Source: Bacteroides sp. (GTDB lineage: Bacteria > Bacteroidota > Bacteroidia > Bacteroidales > Bacteroidaceae). From it: 11,964 nucleotides of DNA. The stretch spans positions 1-11,964 of the forward strand of contig JASLDF010000113.1 of NCBI GenBank assembly GCA_030151635.1. The letters run 5' to 3'. Within the stretch, counting starts at the first letter, position 1. Each line of letters starts with the position of its first letter. Shown piece after piece: positions 1-7,409 of the stretch. A program made the translations under genes and the position numbers. The notes under the pieces were generated by a model, which saw only the letters and a list, made by a program, of their open reading frames with translations, made no database searches and was not told the DNA's origin.

Positions 1-257
1 TTTTTCATTAAGCCATAGTTACTATCAGAATCCTCTGGTGGTACACAGCGTTCATCTACAAAATAGATAAACAATCTTTTCCAATCTGTAGATTCTGCAT
101 AGTCATTAGCCCAAAGATCAAACATCAAGGCTGGAGTTGAGCCTCCACTAAATGCAATATGAAAACCTTTCGTTTCATCTTGACTCATCAACTCTTGAAT
201 ATACTCAATCAATGCAGTCGCTGTTTCTGTAGCCGACTTAAATACTTTCAGTTTCAT
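1..257 (-). CDS. pgl: 6-phosphogluconolactonase, N-terminal part (cut by window edge)
   Basis: Hydrolyses 6-phosphoglucono-delta-lactone to 6-phosphogluconate, the step between Zwf and Gnd in the cytosolic oxidative pentose-phosphate pathway. The ORF starts at the ATG at 257-255 and reads open for 85 codons to the left edge, so the C-terminal part is missing. Visible hallmarks of the SugarP_isomerase/6PGL family are the phosphate-binding loop FSGGSTP (residues 36-42) and the VDERCVPP segment followed by SN (residues 67-80). The start lies only 2 nt after the zwf stop (TAA-AT-ATG), which suggests translational coupling and fixes the start. It is the third gene of gnd-zwf-pgl. The same fold occurs in NagB, but the motif wording and the position next to zwf favour Pgl strongly. 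Confidence 0.93.
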   Translation of the reverse strand, partial: MKLKVFKSATETATALIEYIQELMSQDETKGFHIAFSGGSTPALMFDLWANDYAESTDWKRLFIYFVDERCVPPEDSDSNYGLMK

Positions 258-259
258 AT

Positions 260-1789
260 TTATAATTCACAATATTGATCCGAGTTCACTAAGTTTTTAG
301 TTGGCTTAGTCCACTCTGCACCATGTTCTCTCATCATTTCTTCACTCTCTTGTGGTCCCCAAGTACCAGCAGGATAACCATACAATGGTACATCAGCATC
401 ATTTTCCCAGTAATTAAGTACTGGATCAAAGAATTTCCAAGAAGCCTCAACCGCATCAATTCTTGTAAACAGTGTTTGATCACCATTTATACAATCTTCA
501 ATCAATCTAGAATAAGCATCTGAAGTAGGCAAACCACCTAATGAATCGTAGGTAAAGTCCATTTCTACCTGCTTAATATTAAATCCTGAACCTGGAACCT
601 TCATACCAAACTTAAGTACGCTACCCTCATTCGGAGAAATACGAAGAATTAGTTTGTTATGAGTAGGACAAGAATTTCCATCACAATTAAACATTTGATG
701 AGGAGATGGTCTAAAGTGAATTACCACTTCAGTAGCCTTACTTGGCATTTGCTTTCCTGTTCTCAAATAAAATGGAACACCAGCCCAACGCCAGTTTGCA
801 ATACCAATACGCATCGCTACATAAGTTTCCGCTCTAGAATCAGGCGCTACACCTTTTTCCTCACGGTAACCAATCTTACTACCATTCTCAATATACTGTC
901 CACGAACAACATGTTCTTTCAAGTCTTCGTCGGTCAATGGAATTAGAGAATTATAAACCTTAGCAATTTCGTTACGGAAATTCTCAGCATTGAACACTGC
1001 CGGTGGCTCCATAGCTGTTAATGCAACCAATTGAATCAAGTGGTTTTGTAACATATCTCTCAAGGCACCTGTATTATCATAAAAGCCTCCACGACCTTCA
1101 ATACCGATACTTTCCATACAAGAAACCTCTACATAATCAATGTAATTACGATTCCACAAGGGCTCGAAAATACCATTAGCAAAACGCATAGCCAACATAT
1201 TCTGAGCAGTTTCCTTACCCAAGAAGTGATCAATACGGTAAATTTGATCCTCTTTAAATACGGTATTGATTACCTTGTTTAATTTTTGAGCAGTATCTAA
1301 GCTATAACCAAAAGGTTTTTCCACAATTAGACGAGAGCCCTTTGTATTCAGCTTAACCTTCTTAAGGTTCACTGGAATTTGGTTGTACAAAGAAGGTGGA
1401 GTAGATAGATAGAATAACAAGTTATCCAATTCTGCCTCTGCTCCCGCTAATTCTTGAAGACGCTCTCTTAACTTTTCATATTGCTTATCTGCACCCTCGC
1501 CCATTTCCATAGACTCGTAGTGAAGATGACCAATAAAGTCTTCAATAATTTTATCATCGAGTTCATTTTCTTTAACGAACTCCATTAAATTATCTTTGAT
1601 GTACTCTCTGTATTTCTCATCAGTATATGATGTACGAGAAACACCGATTATTTTATAGTCCTGTTTAATACGTCCTTCACGATGGATGGTATATAACGCA
1701 GGCATTAGTTTTCTTTTAGTCAAGTCGCCCGAAGCACCAAAAATCACAAGGATTAATGGGTGAGTTTCTTTATTTTCAGTTTTCTTCAT
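260..1789 (-). CDS. zwf: glucose-6-phosphate 1-dehydrogenase
   Basis: Oxidises glucose 6-phosphate to 6-phosphogluconolactone with reduction of NAD(P)+, the entry step of the oxidative pentose-phosphate pathway. At 509 residues it has normal family length. The N-terminal Rossmann fingerprint GASGDL is at residues 18-23, EKPFG at 157-161 and the signature RIDHFLGKE at 185-193. The likely catalytic base is His250 in QNHLIQ, equivalent to His240 of the Leuconostoc enzyme. Arg52, just after the second beta strand, sits where an NADP 2'-phosphate contact is usual; cofactor choice is inferred. The gene starts 10 nt after gnd and ends 2 nt before pgl, so all three are probably one transcript. No frameshift or truncation is seen. 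Confidence 0.98.
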   Translation of the reverse strand: MKKTENKETHPLILVIFGASGDLTKRKLMPALYTIHREGRIKQDYKIIGVSRTSYTDEKYREYIKDNLMEFVKENELDDKIIEDFIGHLHYESMEMGEGADKQYEKLRERLQELAGAEAELDNLLFYLSTPPSLYNQIPVNLKKVKLNTKGSRLIVEKPFGYSLDTAQKLNKVINTVFKEDQIYRIDHFLGKETAQNMLAMRFANGIFEPLWNRNYIDYVEVSCMESIGIEGRGGFYDNTGALRDMLQNHLIQLVALTAMEPPAVFNAENFRNEIAKVYNSLIPLTDEDLKEHVVRGQYIENGSKIGYREEKGVAPDSRAETYVAMRIGIANWRWAGVPFYLRTGKQMPSKATEVVIHFRPSPHQMFNCDGNSCPTHNKLILRISPNEGSVLKFGMKVPGSGFNIKQVEMDFTYDSLGGLPTSDAYSRLIEDCINGDQTLFTRIDAVEASWKFFDPVLNYWENDADVPLYGYPAGTWGPQESEEMMREHGAEWTKPTKNLVNSDQYCEL

Positions 1790-1799
1790 AGTTCATTTT

Positions 1800-3269
1800 T
1801 TATACGTTATAAGTACCCGATTTTGTATCGCCACCTTTACCAGTCCAATTCTCGTGGAAGAACTCACCTCTAGGTTTGTCAACACGCTCGAACGTATGAG
1901 CACCAAAGTAGTCACGTTGAGCTTGAACCATATTTGTAGGAAGATTCTTTGAAGTCAATGAGAAGTAATAGTTCAATGCTGATGAAAATGCAGGAATAGG
2001 CAACTCTTCACGAAGAGCATGAGAAACCAAGTGTTTCCAGCCGAACAACAATGTTTTAACCTCATTCATAAAGTAAGGATCAAACAACAAGTGTTTTGGT
2101 TTTTCCTTTGCTTCGAATGCATCAGCAATTTTGTTTAAGAATGCACTACGGATAATACAACCAGCACGCCACATTCTAGCTACAGAAGCTAAATTAAGGT
2201 CCCAATTAAATTCATCAGAAGCTTTTTGTAACACAGCAAAACCTTGTGCGTAAGACATCAGTTTCGAAGCATATAAAGCAGCCTCAACATCTTCTAGCAT
2301 TTCAGCTTTATTGTATTGATTTTGTTCTTTATTCTCACGGAATAAACCAGCAGCAGTTTCACGAGTACATTTTTGACCTGACAAACTTCTTTCGAACACT
2401 GCAGACGCAATTAAGCCCAGTGGCATTCCCAATTCCATAGAATTAATCACAGACCATTTACCTGTACCTTTTTGACCAGCAACATCAAGTATTTTATCAA
2501 TTAGGTGGTTTCCTTCAGCGTCTTTATGTTTAAGAATAGCCGATGTAATCTCTACCAAATAACTACTCAATTTACCTTCGTTCCATTTACCAAAGATATC
2601 ACCCAATTCATCATTAGAGACATGTAGTAATTGTTTGATTACCCAGTAAGACTCCGCAATTAATTGCATATCACCATACTCGATACCATTGTGAATCATT
2701 TTCACGAAGTGTCCCGAGCCACCTGGTCCAACCCACTCACAACAAGGAGTACCATCATCTGCTTTTGCAGCAATACTTTGTAAAATTGGTTTAACTTCTG
2801 ACCATGCCGATTTTGAACCACCAGGCATGATTGCAGCACCATTCAAAGCACCTTCTTCACCACCAGAAACACCAGCTCCTACGAAACGGAATCCTTTAGA
2901 CTCTGTTACTTTCACACGACGCTCAGTGTCTTCAAAATTCGAGTTACCACCGTCAATTAAAATATCTCCTGGCGATAAATGTTGGAACAATTGATCCATC
3001 AACTCATCAACAGGACTACCCGCACGCACCATCATCATGATTTTACGAGGAGTTTCAATTGAAGCTACAAACTCTGCAATATCGTTATATCCTTGAAGGT
3101 TCTTACCTTTAGCTCTTCCTTGAATGAATCGATCAACGACACCTTCTTCAATACCTGGCACAGTTCTATTGTAAACAGATACATTCCAGCCTCTACTTTC
3201 CATATTAAGAGCTAGGTTTTCACCCATCACGGCCAATCCAATAAGACCAATATTAGTTTTATTCTGCAT
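1800..3269 (-). CDS. gnd: 6-phosphogluconate dehydrogenase, decarboxylating
   Basis: Converts 6-phosphogluconate to ribulose 5-phosphate and CO2 while reducing NADP+. The 489-residue protein is of the long homodimeric type. It opens with the Rossmann motif GLIGLAVMGENLALN (8-22), followed by the NADP-type NRT after the second strand (34-36). The substrate loop GAGVSGGEEGALNGAAIMPGG is at 131-151; its AA replaces the more usual PS. The catalytic segment HFVKMIHNGIEYGDMQ runs 187-202, with Lys190 and Glu197 as the expected acid/base pair. The tail with Arg452 and His458 normally reaches into the partner subunit's active site. It is the first gene of gnd-zwf-pgl. An SD-like AAAGGA lies 4 nt before the ATG, uncommon in Bacteroidota, and supports this start. 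No clear TAnnTTTG promoter could be placed upstream. Confidence 0.98.
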   Translation of the reverse strand: MQNKTNIGLIGLAVMGENLALNMESRGWNVSVYNRTVPGIEEGVVDRFIQGRAKGKNLQGYNDIAEFVASIETPRKIMMMVRAGSPVDELMDQLFQHLSPGDILIDGGNSNFEDTERRVKVTESKGFRFVGAGVSGGEEGALNGAAIMPGGSKSAWSEVKPILQSIAAKADDGTPCCEWVGPGGSGHFVKMIHNGIEYGDMQLIAESYWVIKQLLHVSNDELGDIFGKWNEGKLSSYLVEITSAILKHKDAEGNHLIDKILDVAGQKGTGKWSVINSMELGMPLGLIASAVFERSLSGQKCTRETAAGLFRENKEQNQYNKAEMLEDVEAALYASKLMSYAQGFAVLQKASDEFNWDLNLASVARMWRAGCIIRSAFLNKIADAFEAKEKPKHLLFDPYFMNEVKTLLFGWKHLVSHALREELPIPAFSSALNYYFSLTSKNLPTNMVQAQRDYFGAHTFERVDKPRGEFFHENWTGKGGDTKSGTYNV

Positions 3270-3721
3270 AATATCCTTTCTATTTTTTAAGGTTGCAAGA
3301 TAGAGCCATCTACTTGCAAGCGCTATATTTTATATTTTTATTAATTAAATAACAGAAAATCGTCTGCTTTTGTTCGTTTAGACGTACTGCATCTAAAAGT
3401 AGTTATAAAAATAACAACTAACCAAAATTTAAGTTTACGAAAAAGCACAATCATATTCATAATTTAGAATTGAAGAGCTACGAAGACCTATAATCCAGGT
3501 ATTAATAACCTACCGCAAACTCATTTTCAAAGAACCCACTCAATATATTAAACTATCAATCAAACACATACAACAAACAAACACTTTTAAAGGATAGAAT
3601 AGAGAAGTCCATTTTTCATTTTATGATGTTAAACAATCTTAGAATAATTAGATATACCATTTCACAACATTATCTTTACGCCCTCAAAATAACACAAAAC
3701 AACAAGCAAATAACTTGACAC
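3270..3721. other. divergent intergenic region between gnd and the CDF gene
   Basis: About 450 nt without a credible gene on either strand. It must hold the promoters of the gnd operon (leftward) and of the CDF gene (rightward). The best plus-strand candidate is TATCTTTA at 3671-3678 (5 of the 6 fixed bases of TAnnTTTG), 43 nt before the CDF ATG, but no TTTG sits at the proper distance upstream. No good minus-strand -7 element was found. A small hairpin, CGTCT/AGACG (3361-3365 with 3380-3384), is too weak to call. Nothing resembles a tRNA, riboswitch or other structured RNA I can recognise. Confidence 0.6.
3293..3320. promoter_or_regulatory. possible operator: two TTGCAAG direct repeats upstream of gnd
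   Basis: TTGCAAG occurs at 3293-3299 and again at 3314-3320, exactly 21 bp apart (two helical turns), 24-51 nt upstream of the gnd start. The second copy is part of the palindrome CTTGCAAG. The spacing would suit a dimeric or cooperative DNA-binding protein acting on the gnd-zwf-pgl operon. No regulator is known to me for it, and two 7-mers can occur by chance. Confidence 0.2.
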
Positions 3722-4675
3722 ATGGAAAGAGATGCCAAAGCGAAAAAAACACTTATTAAAACCTCTTGGATTAGTGCCTTAGGAAACCTAGTCCTTTCCA
3801 TATTAAAAATTGTTATTGGTATTTTGGCTGGCAGTCTAGCCGTATTAAGCGATGGAATTGACTCTGCTACTGATGTCGTTATTTCTATTGTCATGATTTT
3901 CACAGCCAATATCGTCAATAAACCTCCCACACAAAAGTACCCCTACGGATACAAGAAAGCCGAGGGCATTGCCACCAAAACGCTATCTCTCATCATCTTC
4001 TATGCAGGCATACAAATGTTCATCTCGTCTGTAAGTACACTTATTTCTGGCGAAGAGAGAGAACTACCAGGAATGTTAGCCATATATGTTACCGTTTTCT
4101 CTATCGTTGGCAAACTCCTTTTAGCTCTTTATCAGTATAAAAAAGGGAAGCAAATTAACAGCCCATTAATCATTGCAAATGCCATCAATATGCGCAACGA
4201 TGTACTAATCTCTACAAGTGTATTATGTGGACTCCTTTTCACTTTCTTCCTAAACCTCCCAATACTTGATGTTGTTACAGGACTTATCATTAGCATTGTC
4301 ATTATAAAATCGGCAATAGATATTTTCAAAGACTCGAACATCGAACTTATGGATGGTGTGGTAGACGAAAACATATACAACAAGATTTTTGATGCTGTAA
4401 ATAAAATAGAAGGTGCCGAGAATCCTCACCGTGTACGATCCAGACAAATTGGGAATATGTATATGATTGCTCTTGATATTGAGGTAGACGGCAATCTATC
4501 ACTCTATCAAGCTCACCAAATAGCCAATGAGGTTGAAGAAAGTATCAAACAATCCATTGATTATGTTTACGATATTGTTGTACATGTTGAACCTAGTGGA
4601 AAAGAGCACCACGCTGAAATCTTTGGTGTATGCCCCAAGATGGTATGCACAAAAAAAGATTGCTGCAATAAATGA
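3722..4675 (+). CDS. cation diffusion facilitator (CDF) family metal exporter
   Basis: An inner-membrane divalent-cation/proton antiporter of the CDF family, 317 residues, the usual size for bacterial FieF/MntE-like members. About six hydrophobic helices fill residues 15-205, followed by the cytoplasmic metallochaperone-like domain (about 210-292; HRVRSRQIGN at 236-245 and LSLYQAH at 259-265 are typical). In TM2 the metal site reads DSATD (Asp47, Asp51). In TM5 it reads NMRND (Asn156, Asp160), so the usual His is replaced by Asn, giving D-D-N-D instead of the zinc-type H-D-H-D or the D-D-H-D of YiiP. This argues against a pure zinc exporter; Mn, Fe or another metal is possible. The C-terminus adds HH (296-297) and Cys304, 309, 314 and 315, a possible extra metal site. 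There is no SD. The gene stands alone and converges on the porin gene, whose terminator overlaps its 3' end. Confidence 0.92.
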   Translation: MERDAKAKKTLIKTSWISALGNLVLSILKIVIGILAGSLAVLSDGIDSATDVVISIVMIFTANIVNKPPTQKYPYGYKKAEGIATKTLSLIIFYAGIQMFISSVSTLISGEERELPGMLAIYVTVFSIVGKLLLALYQYKKGKQINSPLIIANAINMRNDVLISTSVLCGLLFTFFLNLPILDVVTGLIISIVIIKSAIDIFKDSNIELMDGVVDENIYNKIFDAVNKIEGAENPHRVRSRQIGNMYMIALDIEVDGNLSLYQAHQIANEVEESIKQSIDYVYDIVVHVEPSGKEHHAEIFGVCPKMVCTKKDCCNK

Positions 4676-4691
4676 ATACTGCAGCAATCTT
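4656..4691 (-). terminator. intrinsic terminator of the porin transcript, inside the CDF 3' end
   Basis: A perfect 12-bp inverted repeat (AAGATTGCTGCA at 4656-4667, its complement at 4680-4691) with a 12-nt loop. Read leftward, the stem runs into a T stretch (complement of the A run 4651-4657), the expected form for ending the minus-strand gene that stops at 4712. Read rightward there is no T tract (TAGGGTTG), so it should serve the CDF transcript poorly. The left arm is coding for the last CDF codons, and the CDF stop codon TGA (4673-4675) lies in the loop. Confidence 0.8.
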
Positions 4692-4711
4692 AGGGTTGAA
4701 ATTATATGTTC

Positions 4712-5944
4712 TTAAAACATCTTCATTTGATATACAAATCCGAGCGATACTTTACTAACGCACGTATTTTCTAAATTAAAATTCTTAGCCTTTTCTTTCA
4801 TAAAAGCTTTTTTACCCGAATACATTAGAAAAAAGTGAAGGTTAGAATCCTTCATTGGATAATATTCCATCCCCACGGTGTAGCTTAATGTATTCATAAA
4901 AGTACCTGCTGATACATCAACAGTTTTATCAGCTGCTTCATATTGAACATCATCGTAGGCACGCGCAGAATCTATACTCCCCTTACCTTTCAAATTCCAA
5001 TGTGGAGTGAATCGGTAATTCAGTTGTAGAATAGCAGTATGATAACTTGTACTAAGATTACGAATTGCCGTTAAATCGGCATCATTCTTAATAACATCAC
5101 GTACAAAACCTTTGCGATCCAATTGCTCACGAGAATACATATAATCAAGGTAACCGCCAAATTTACCAAAGTTAAACTCATTACCTAGCATAACCATTAT
5201 TTTATTATCATCGGCAGTTTCATTCATAAACGACACCGACCAACGAGTTTTCCAATGCGAACACAGCTCACCATTCCAATTTAACGAATATATAAACGGA
5301 ACTTTTGCCTCTTTAATATCGTCAACACCATAAAGCTCTTGCGCCGTACCCTCCGTTCTGTTGTTCACAATTTGGAAATTCAACTCATGCTTGGCATTAA
5401 ACGCATAATTAAAGTTTACACCCGTGAAGAAGCTTCCTGTTCGTTCTAAAAACTGCGCATATTGATATATTTCAATCGGGTTTAAATCGTATTCAATACC
5501 ACCAAAGGCAGCACCCTGCTTACCAATAAACATCCCGAATTTTGGAGATAATTGCAATCCAATCCCTGCCACGTCAATCGCATCAGGTAGGTTATCTACG
5601 GAGTTAGAACCATCGGCCGTTCTATTTAATCTTTGTCTCCAACGATACGACAACCAACTATTCACATTTCCTCTTGCTTCAATTCGCAACTGTTCCATAT
5701 TAAAATTACCATTCTGAAAACGAGAATCATCAAAATGACCATCTAGCGAACCCTGCATATGCAATAATAAGTTAAACTTATCTGTTTTCTTCTTAATTCC
5801 AGAAACCTCTTCAAATAGAGAGCTTTCATCACTAAGATATTCTTTCAAAGTCTGGGCAACACTAGCCTCTTGAGCAACTACTTTATTCCCAAAAGAAAAT
5901 AATGCACATGCTGATAGTAGAACTATACTAGATAGTTTTTTCAT
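4712..5944 (-). CDS. outer-membrane porin, OprO/OprP-like (paralogue 1)
   Basis: A probable beta-barrel porin of the Bacteroidota phosphate-selective porin O/P-like type, 410 residues. I start it at MKKLSSIVLL (ATG 5944-5942), not at the in-frame ATG at 5977, because this gives a clean Sec signal peptide (cleavage likely VVA-QE after residue 24) and the upstream ATG lies inside the promoter. After a mature N-terminal segment with EEVSGIKKKTDKF, alternating beta-strand patterns with aromatic girdles continue to the end. The last residue is Phe (QMKMF), as BAM substrates have. It is a clear paralogue of the porin at 6167-7393: a 20-residue block (42-61) is identical, and MEQLRIEARG, RWRQRLNR, GKQGAAFGGIEYDLNPI and YSLNWNG also match. 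It has its own promoter and terminator, so it can be expressed apart from the dcu operon. Substrate unknown; phosphate selectivity cannot be assumed. Confidence 0.85.
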   Translation of the reverse strand: MKKLSSIVLLSACALFSFGNKVVAQEASVAQTLKEYLSDESSLFEEVSGIKKKTDKFNLLLHMQGSLDGHFDDSRFQNGNFNMEQLRIEARGNVNSWLSYRWRQRLNRTADGSNSVDNLPDAIDVAGIGLQLSPKFGMFIGKQGAAFGGIEYDLNPIEIYQYAQFLERTGSFFTGVNFNYAFNAKHELNFQIVNNRTEGTAQELYGVDDIKEAKVPFIYSLNWNGELCSHWKTRWSVSFMNETADDNKIMVMLGNEFNFGKFGGYLDYMYSREQLDRKGFVRDVIKNDADLTAIRNLSTSYHTAILQLNYRFTPHWNLKGKGSIDSARAYDDVQYEAADKTVDVSAGTFMNTLSYTVGMEYYPMKDSNLHFFLMYSGKKAFMKEKAKNFNLENTCVSKVSLGFVYQMKMF

Positions 5945-5974
5945 AAATGTGTAAATTTTAAAAGTGAATATTAA

Positions 5975-6004
5975 CAAATGTAAACTAATAATTTTATTTA
6001 CAAA
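5975..6004 (-). promoter_or_regulatory. Bacteroidota-type promoter of porin paralogue 1
   Basis: On the minus strand, TTTG (6004-6001) is followed after 18 nt by TACATTTG (5982-5975), a full match to the Bacteroidota -33 TTTG / -7 TAnnTTTG consensus. Transcription would start near 5968, leaving a leader of about 24 nt before the ATG at 5944. The upstream ATG at 5977 falls within the -7 element, so it cannot be in the transcript. Confidence 0.65.
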
Positions 6005-6060
6005 ACTAATAAGTCAATTGAATCCCTTTAATATTAAAAAGAACTACAGTAAAATATTTT

Positions 6061-6094
6061 ATTTTATAGATAGTAGTAAGTCATTCTATAAAAT
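6061..6094. repeat. 10-bp inverted repeat upstream of the porin 1 promoter
   Basis: ATTTTATAGA (6061-6070) and its exact complement TCTATAAAAT (6085-6094) flank a 14-nt spacer. It lies between the terminator of porin paralogue 2 and the promoter of porin paralogue 1, about 90-125 bp upstream of the predicted transcription start. It could be a regulator site for porin 1 or a second hairpin behind the terminator; no T tract follows it on either strand, so a terminator role is less likely. Confidence 0.4.
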
Positions 6095-6107
6095 CGAGCC
6101 AAAACAG

Positions 6108-6144
6108 AAAAGCACCTCAACCCACAAGAGGTTAAAGTGCTTTT
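6108..6144 (-). terminator. intrinsic terminator of the dcuB-ansB-porin operon
   Basis: AAAAGCAC (6108-6115) pairs with GTGCTTTT (6137-6144). An inner AACC/GGTT helix (6119-6122 with 6130-6133) is separated from it by a 3x3 internal loop. Read leftward, the hairpin is followed by a T-rich stretch (TTTTCTGTTTT). It begins 22 nt past the porin stop at 6167. TTTTATCTTT on the other side means it could also work rightward, but no plus-strand gene feeds it. Confidence 0.7.
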
Positions 6145-6166
6145 ATCTTTAATAATTAATCAACCA

Positions 6167-7393
6167 TTAAAACATCGGTAACTGATAAATAAAACCGACA
6201 GATAGTCGATCTGTATTATAATTAACCAAACCCAATTCCTTGGCTCTATCTTTATACTTATAAGCACGACCTACATAAGTTAAAAAGAAGTGTAAATTAC
6301 CATCGGCCATAGGATAATACTCTACCCCAGCCAAATAACCTAAAGATGTGCGGTATTTACCTTTTTCAGGTGTAGTACCTCCAATCAAAGGATCTTGCTT
6401 AGGCAAAGATGCTGTTTCATACATACCCTTGGTAAATAGATTCCACTTTGGCGTAATGTGATATTCTAATTTCAAAACCAAAGATAAATAGTCTGCTCCC
6501 ATATTAAAATTGGAATTGTCTTGACCATGAGACATTATTGCATGCATTACATTTTTTCGATCTAAATCTTCTTTTGAATACATGACATCAAAGAATCCAC
6601 TAAACTTTCCTAAATCCAACTGATTCCCTAAAGCCAAGTAGAACAATTTATTATCTTTTGCTTGATTCATATACGATACAGACCAACGCGTTTTAAAGAT
6701 ATCTTTAAAATTACCATTCCAGTTTAACGAATAAACCAATGGCAATTTCGCATCTTCATAGCCCGAAAACTCTTTATCTACGTGATAGAAATCGTAAATC
6801 GATTTGTTGTTCCTGCTATTTAAGATTTGAAAATTCAACTCTTGTTTTGGGGTAACAGCATAACCCAGATTAACACCGGTAAGGAAATTACTCATGTTGT
6901 CAATCATGTCGCTATACTCATAAATAACAATCGGATTAACATCAAACTCAATCCCACCATAAGCAGCACATTGTTTACCTAAGAAAAGTGAGAATTTATC
7001 ATTCAATTGTAAACCTATCCCAGCAATATCAATTGAAGTAGGAAGATTATCAATCATGCCATTTCCATCATTGCTGCGGTTTAACCTATGTCTCCAGCGA
7101 TAAGACAACCAACTGTTCAATTGCCCTTTCGCTTCAATGCGCAACTGACGCATTTTAAACACACCATTATCAAGTCCATCACCACTTCTAAAATTCAAAT
7201 CGCCACTACCTTGCATATTCAAGAGCAGATTGAATTTATCGGTTTTCTTCTTGATACCCGATACTTCTTCAAACAAAGATTTTCCATCAGCCATAAAAGC
7301 TTCTTTAGCTTCATTCGTATCTTCGGGAGGTGTTGTTGCGAAAATCGAGAAACAAACCGAACTCATTAACAGAGTTGCTATTATCTTTTTCAT
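6167..7393 (-). CDS. outer-membrane porin, OprO/OprP-like (paralogue 2)
   Basis: A 408-residue probable beta-barrel outer-membrane protein. It has an N-terminal signal peptide (MKKIIATLLMSSVCFSIFA, cleavage near residue 19-20), a short linker and the conserved segment FEEVSGIKKKTDKF (40-53). Strand-like repeats follow, including MRQLRIEAKG, RWRHRLNR, GKQCAAYGGIEFDVNPI and YSLNWNG, and the C-terminus ends in Phe (QLPMF). It starts 16 nt after the asparaginase stop, so it should be the last gene of dcuB-ansB-porin, and a terminator follows. Placement suggests it admits asparagine, aspartate or C4-dicarboxylates to the periplasm; this is inference. An odd point is Cys142 where the paralogue has Gly. 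Alternatively it may be a general anion porin. Confidence 0.85.
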   Translation of the reverse strand: MKKIIATLLMSSVCFSIFATTPPEDTNEAKEAFMADGKSLFEEVSGIKKKTDKFNLLLNMQGSGDLNFRSGDGLDNGVFKMRQLRIEAKGQLNSWLSYRWRHRLNRSNDGNGMIDNLPTSIDIAGIGLQLNDKFSLFLGKQCAAYGGIEFDVNPIVIYEYSDMIDNMSNFLTGVNLGYAVTPKQELNFQILNSRNNKSIYDFYHVDKEFSGYEDAKLPLVYSLNWNGNFKDIFKTRWSVSYMNQAKDNKLFYLALGNQLDLGKFSGFFDVMYSKEDLDRKNVMHAIMSHGQDNSNFNMGADYLSLVLKLEYHITPKWNLFTKGMYETASLPKQDPLIGGTTPEKGKYRTSLGYLAGVEYYPMADGNLHFFLTYVGRAYKYKDRAKELGLVNYNTDRLSVGFIYQLPMF

Positions 7394-7409
7394 ATCAATC
7401 TAAATTTAA

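Noticed and set aside
659..946. Plus-strand 95-codon frame antisense to zwf
   Set aside because: It lies wholly within the intact zwf gene in another frame, and its Ser/Thr/Arg-rich translation fits no family. The same applies to the other antisense frames over gnd, the CDF gene, porin 2, ansB, dcuB and aspA.
3361..3384. Small hairpin CGTCT/AGACG in the gnd-CDF gap as an RNA gene
   Set aside because: Five base pairs around a 14-nt loop, with no promoter or terminator beside it, is within chance expectation.
5945..5977. Longer start for porin 1 at the ATG at 5977 (11 extra residues)
   Set aside because: The extra ATG lies inside the full-consensus -7 element, so it would not be transcribed, and the extension spoils the signal peptide that begins with MKKLSS.
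5964..6152. Plus-strand 62-codon frame between the porin genes
   Set aside because: It runs across the porin 1 promoter, the inverted repeat and the terminator, has low-complexity composition and resembles no family.
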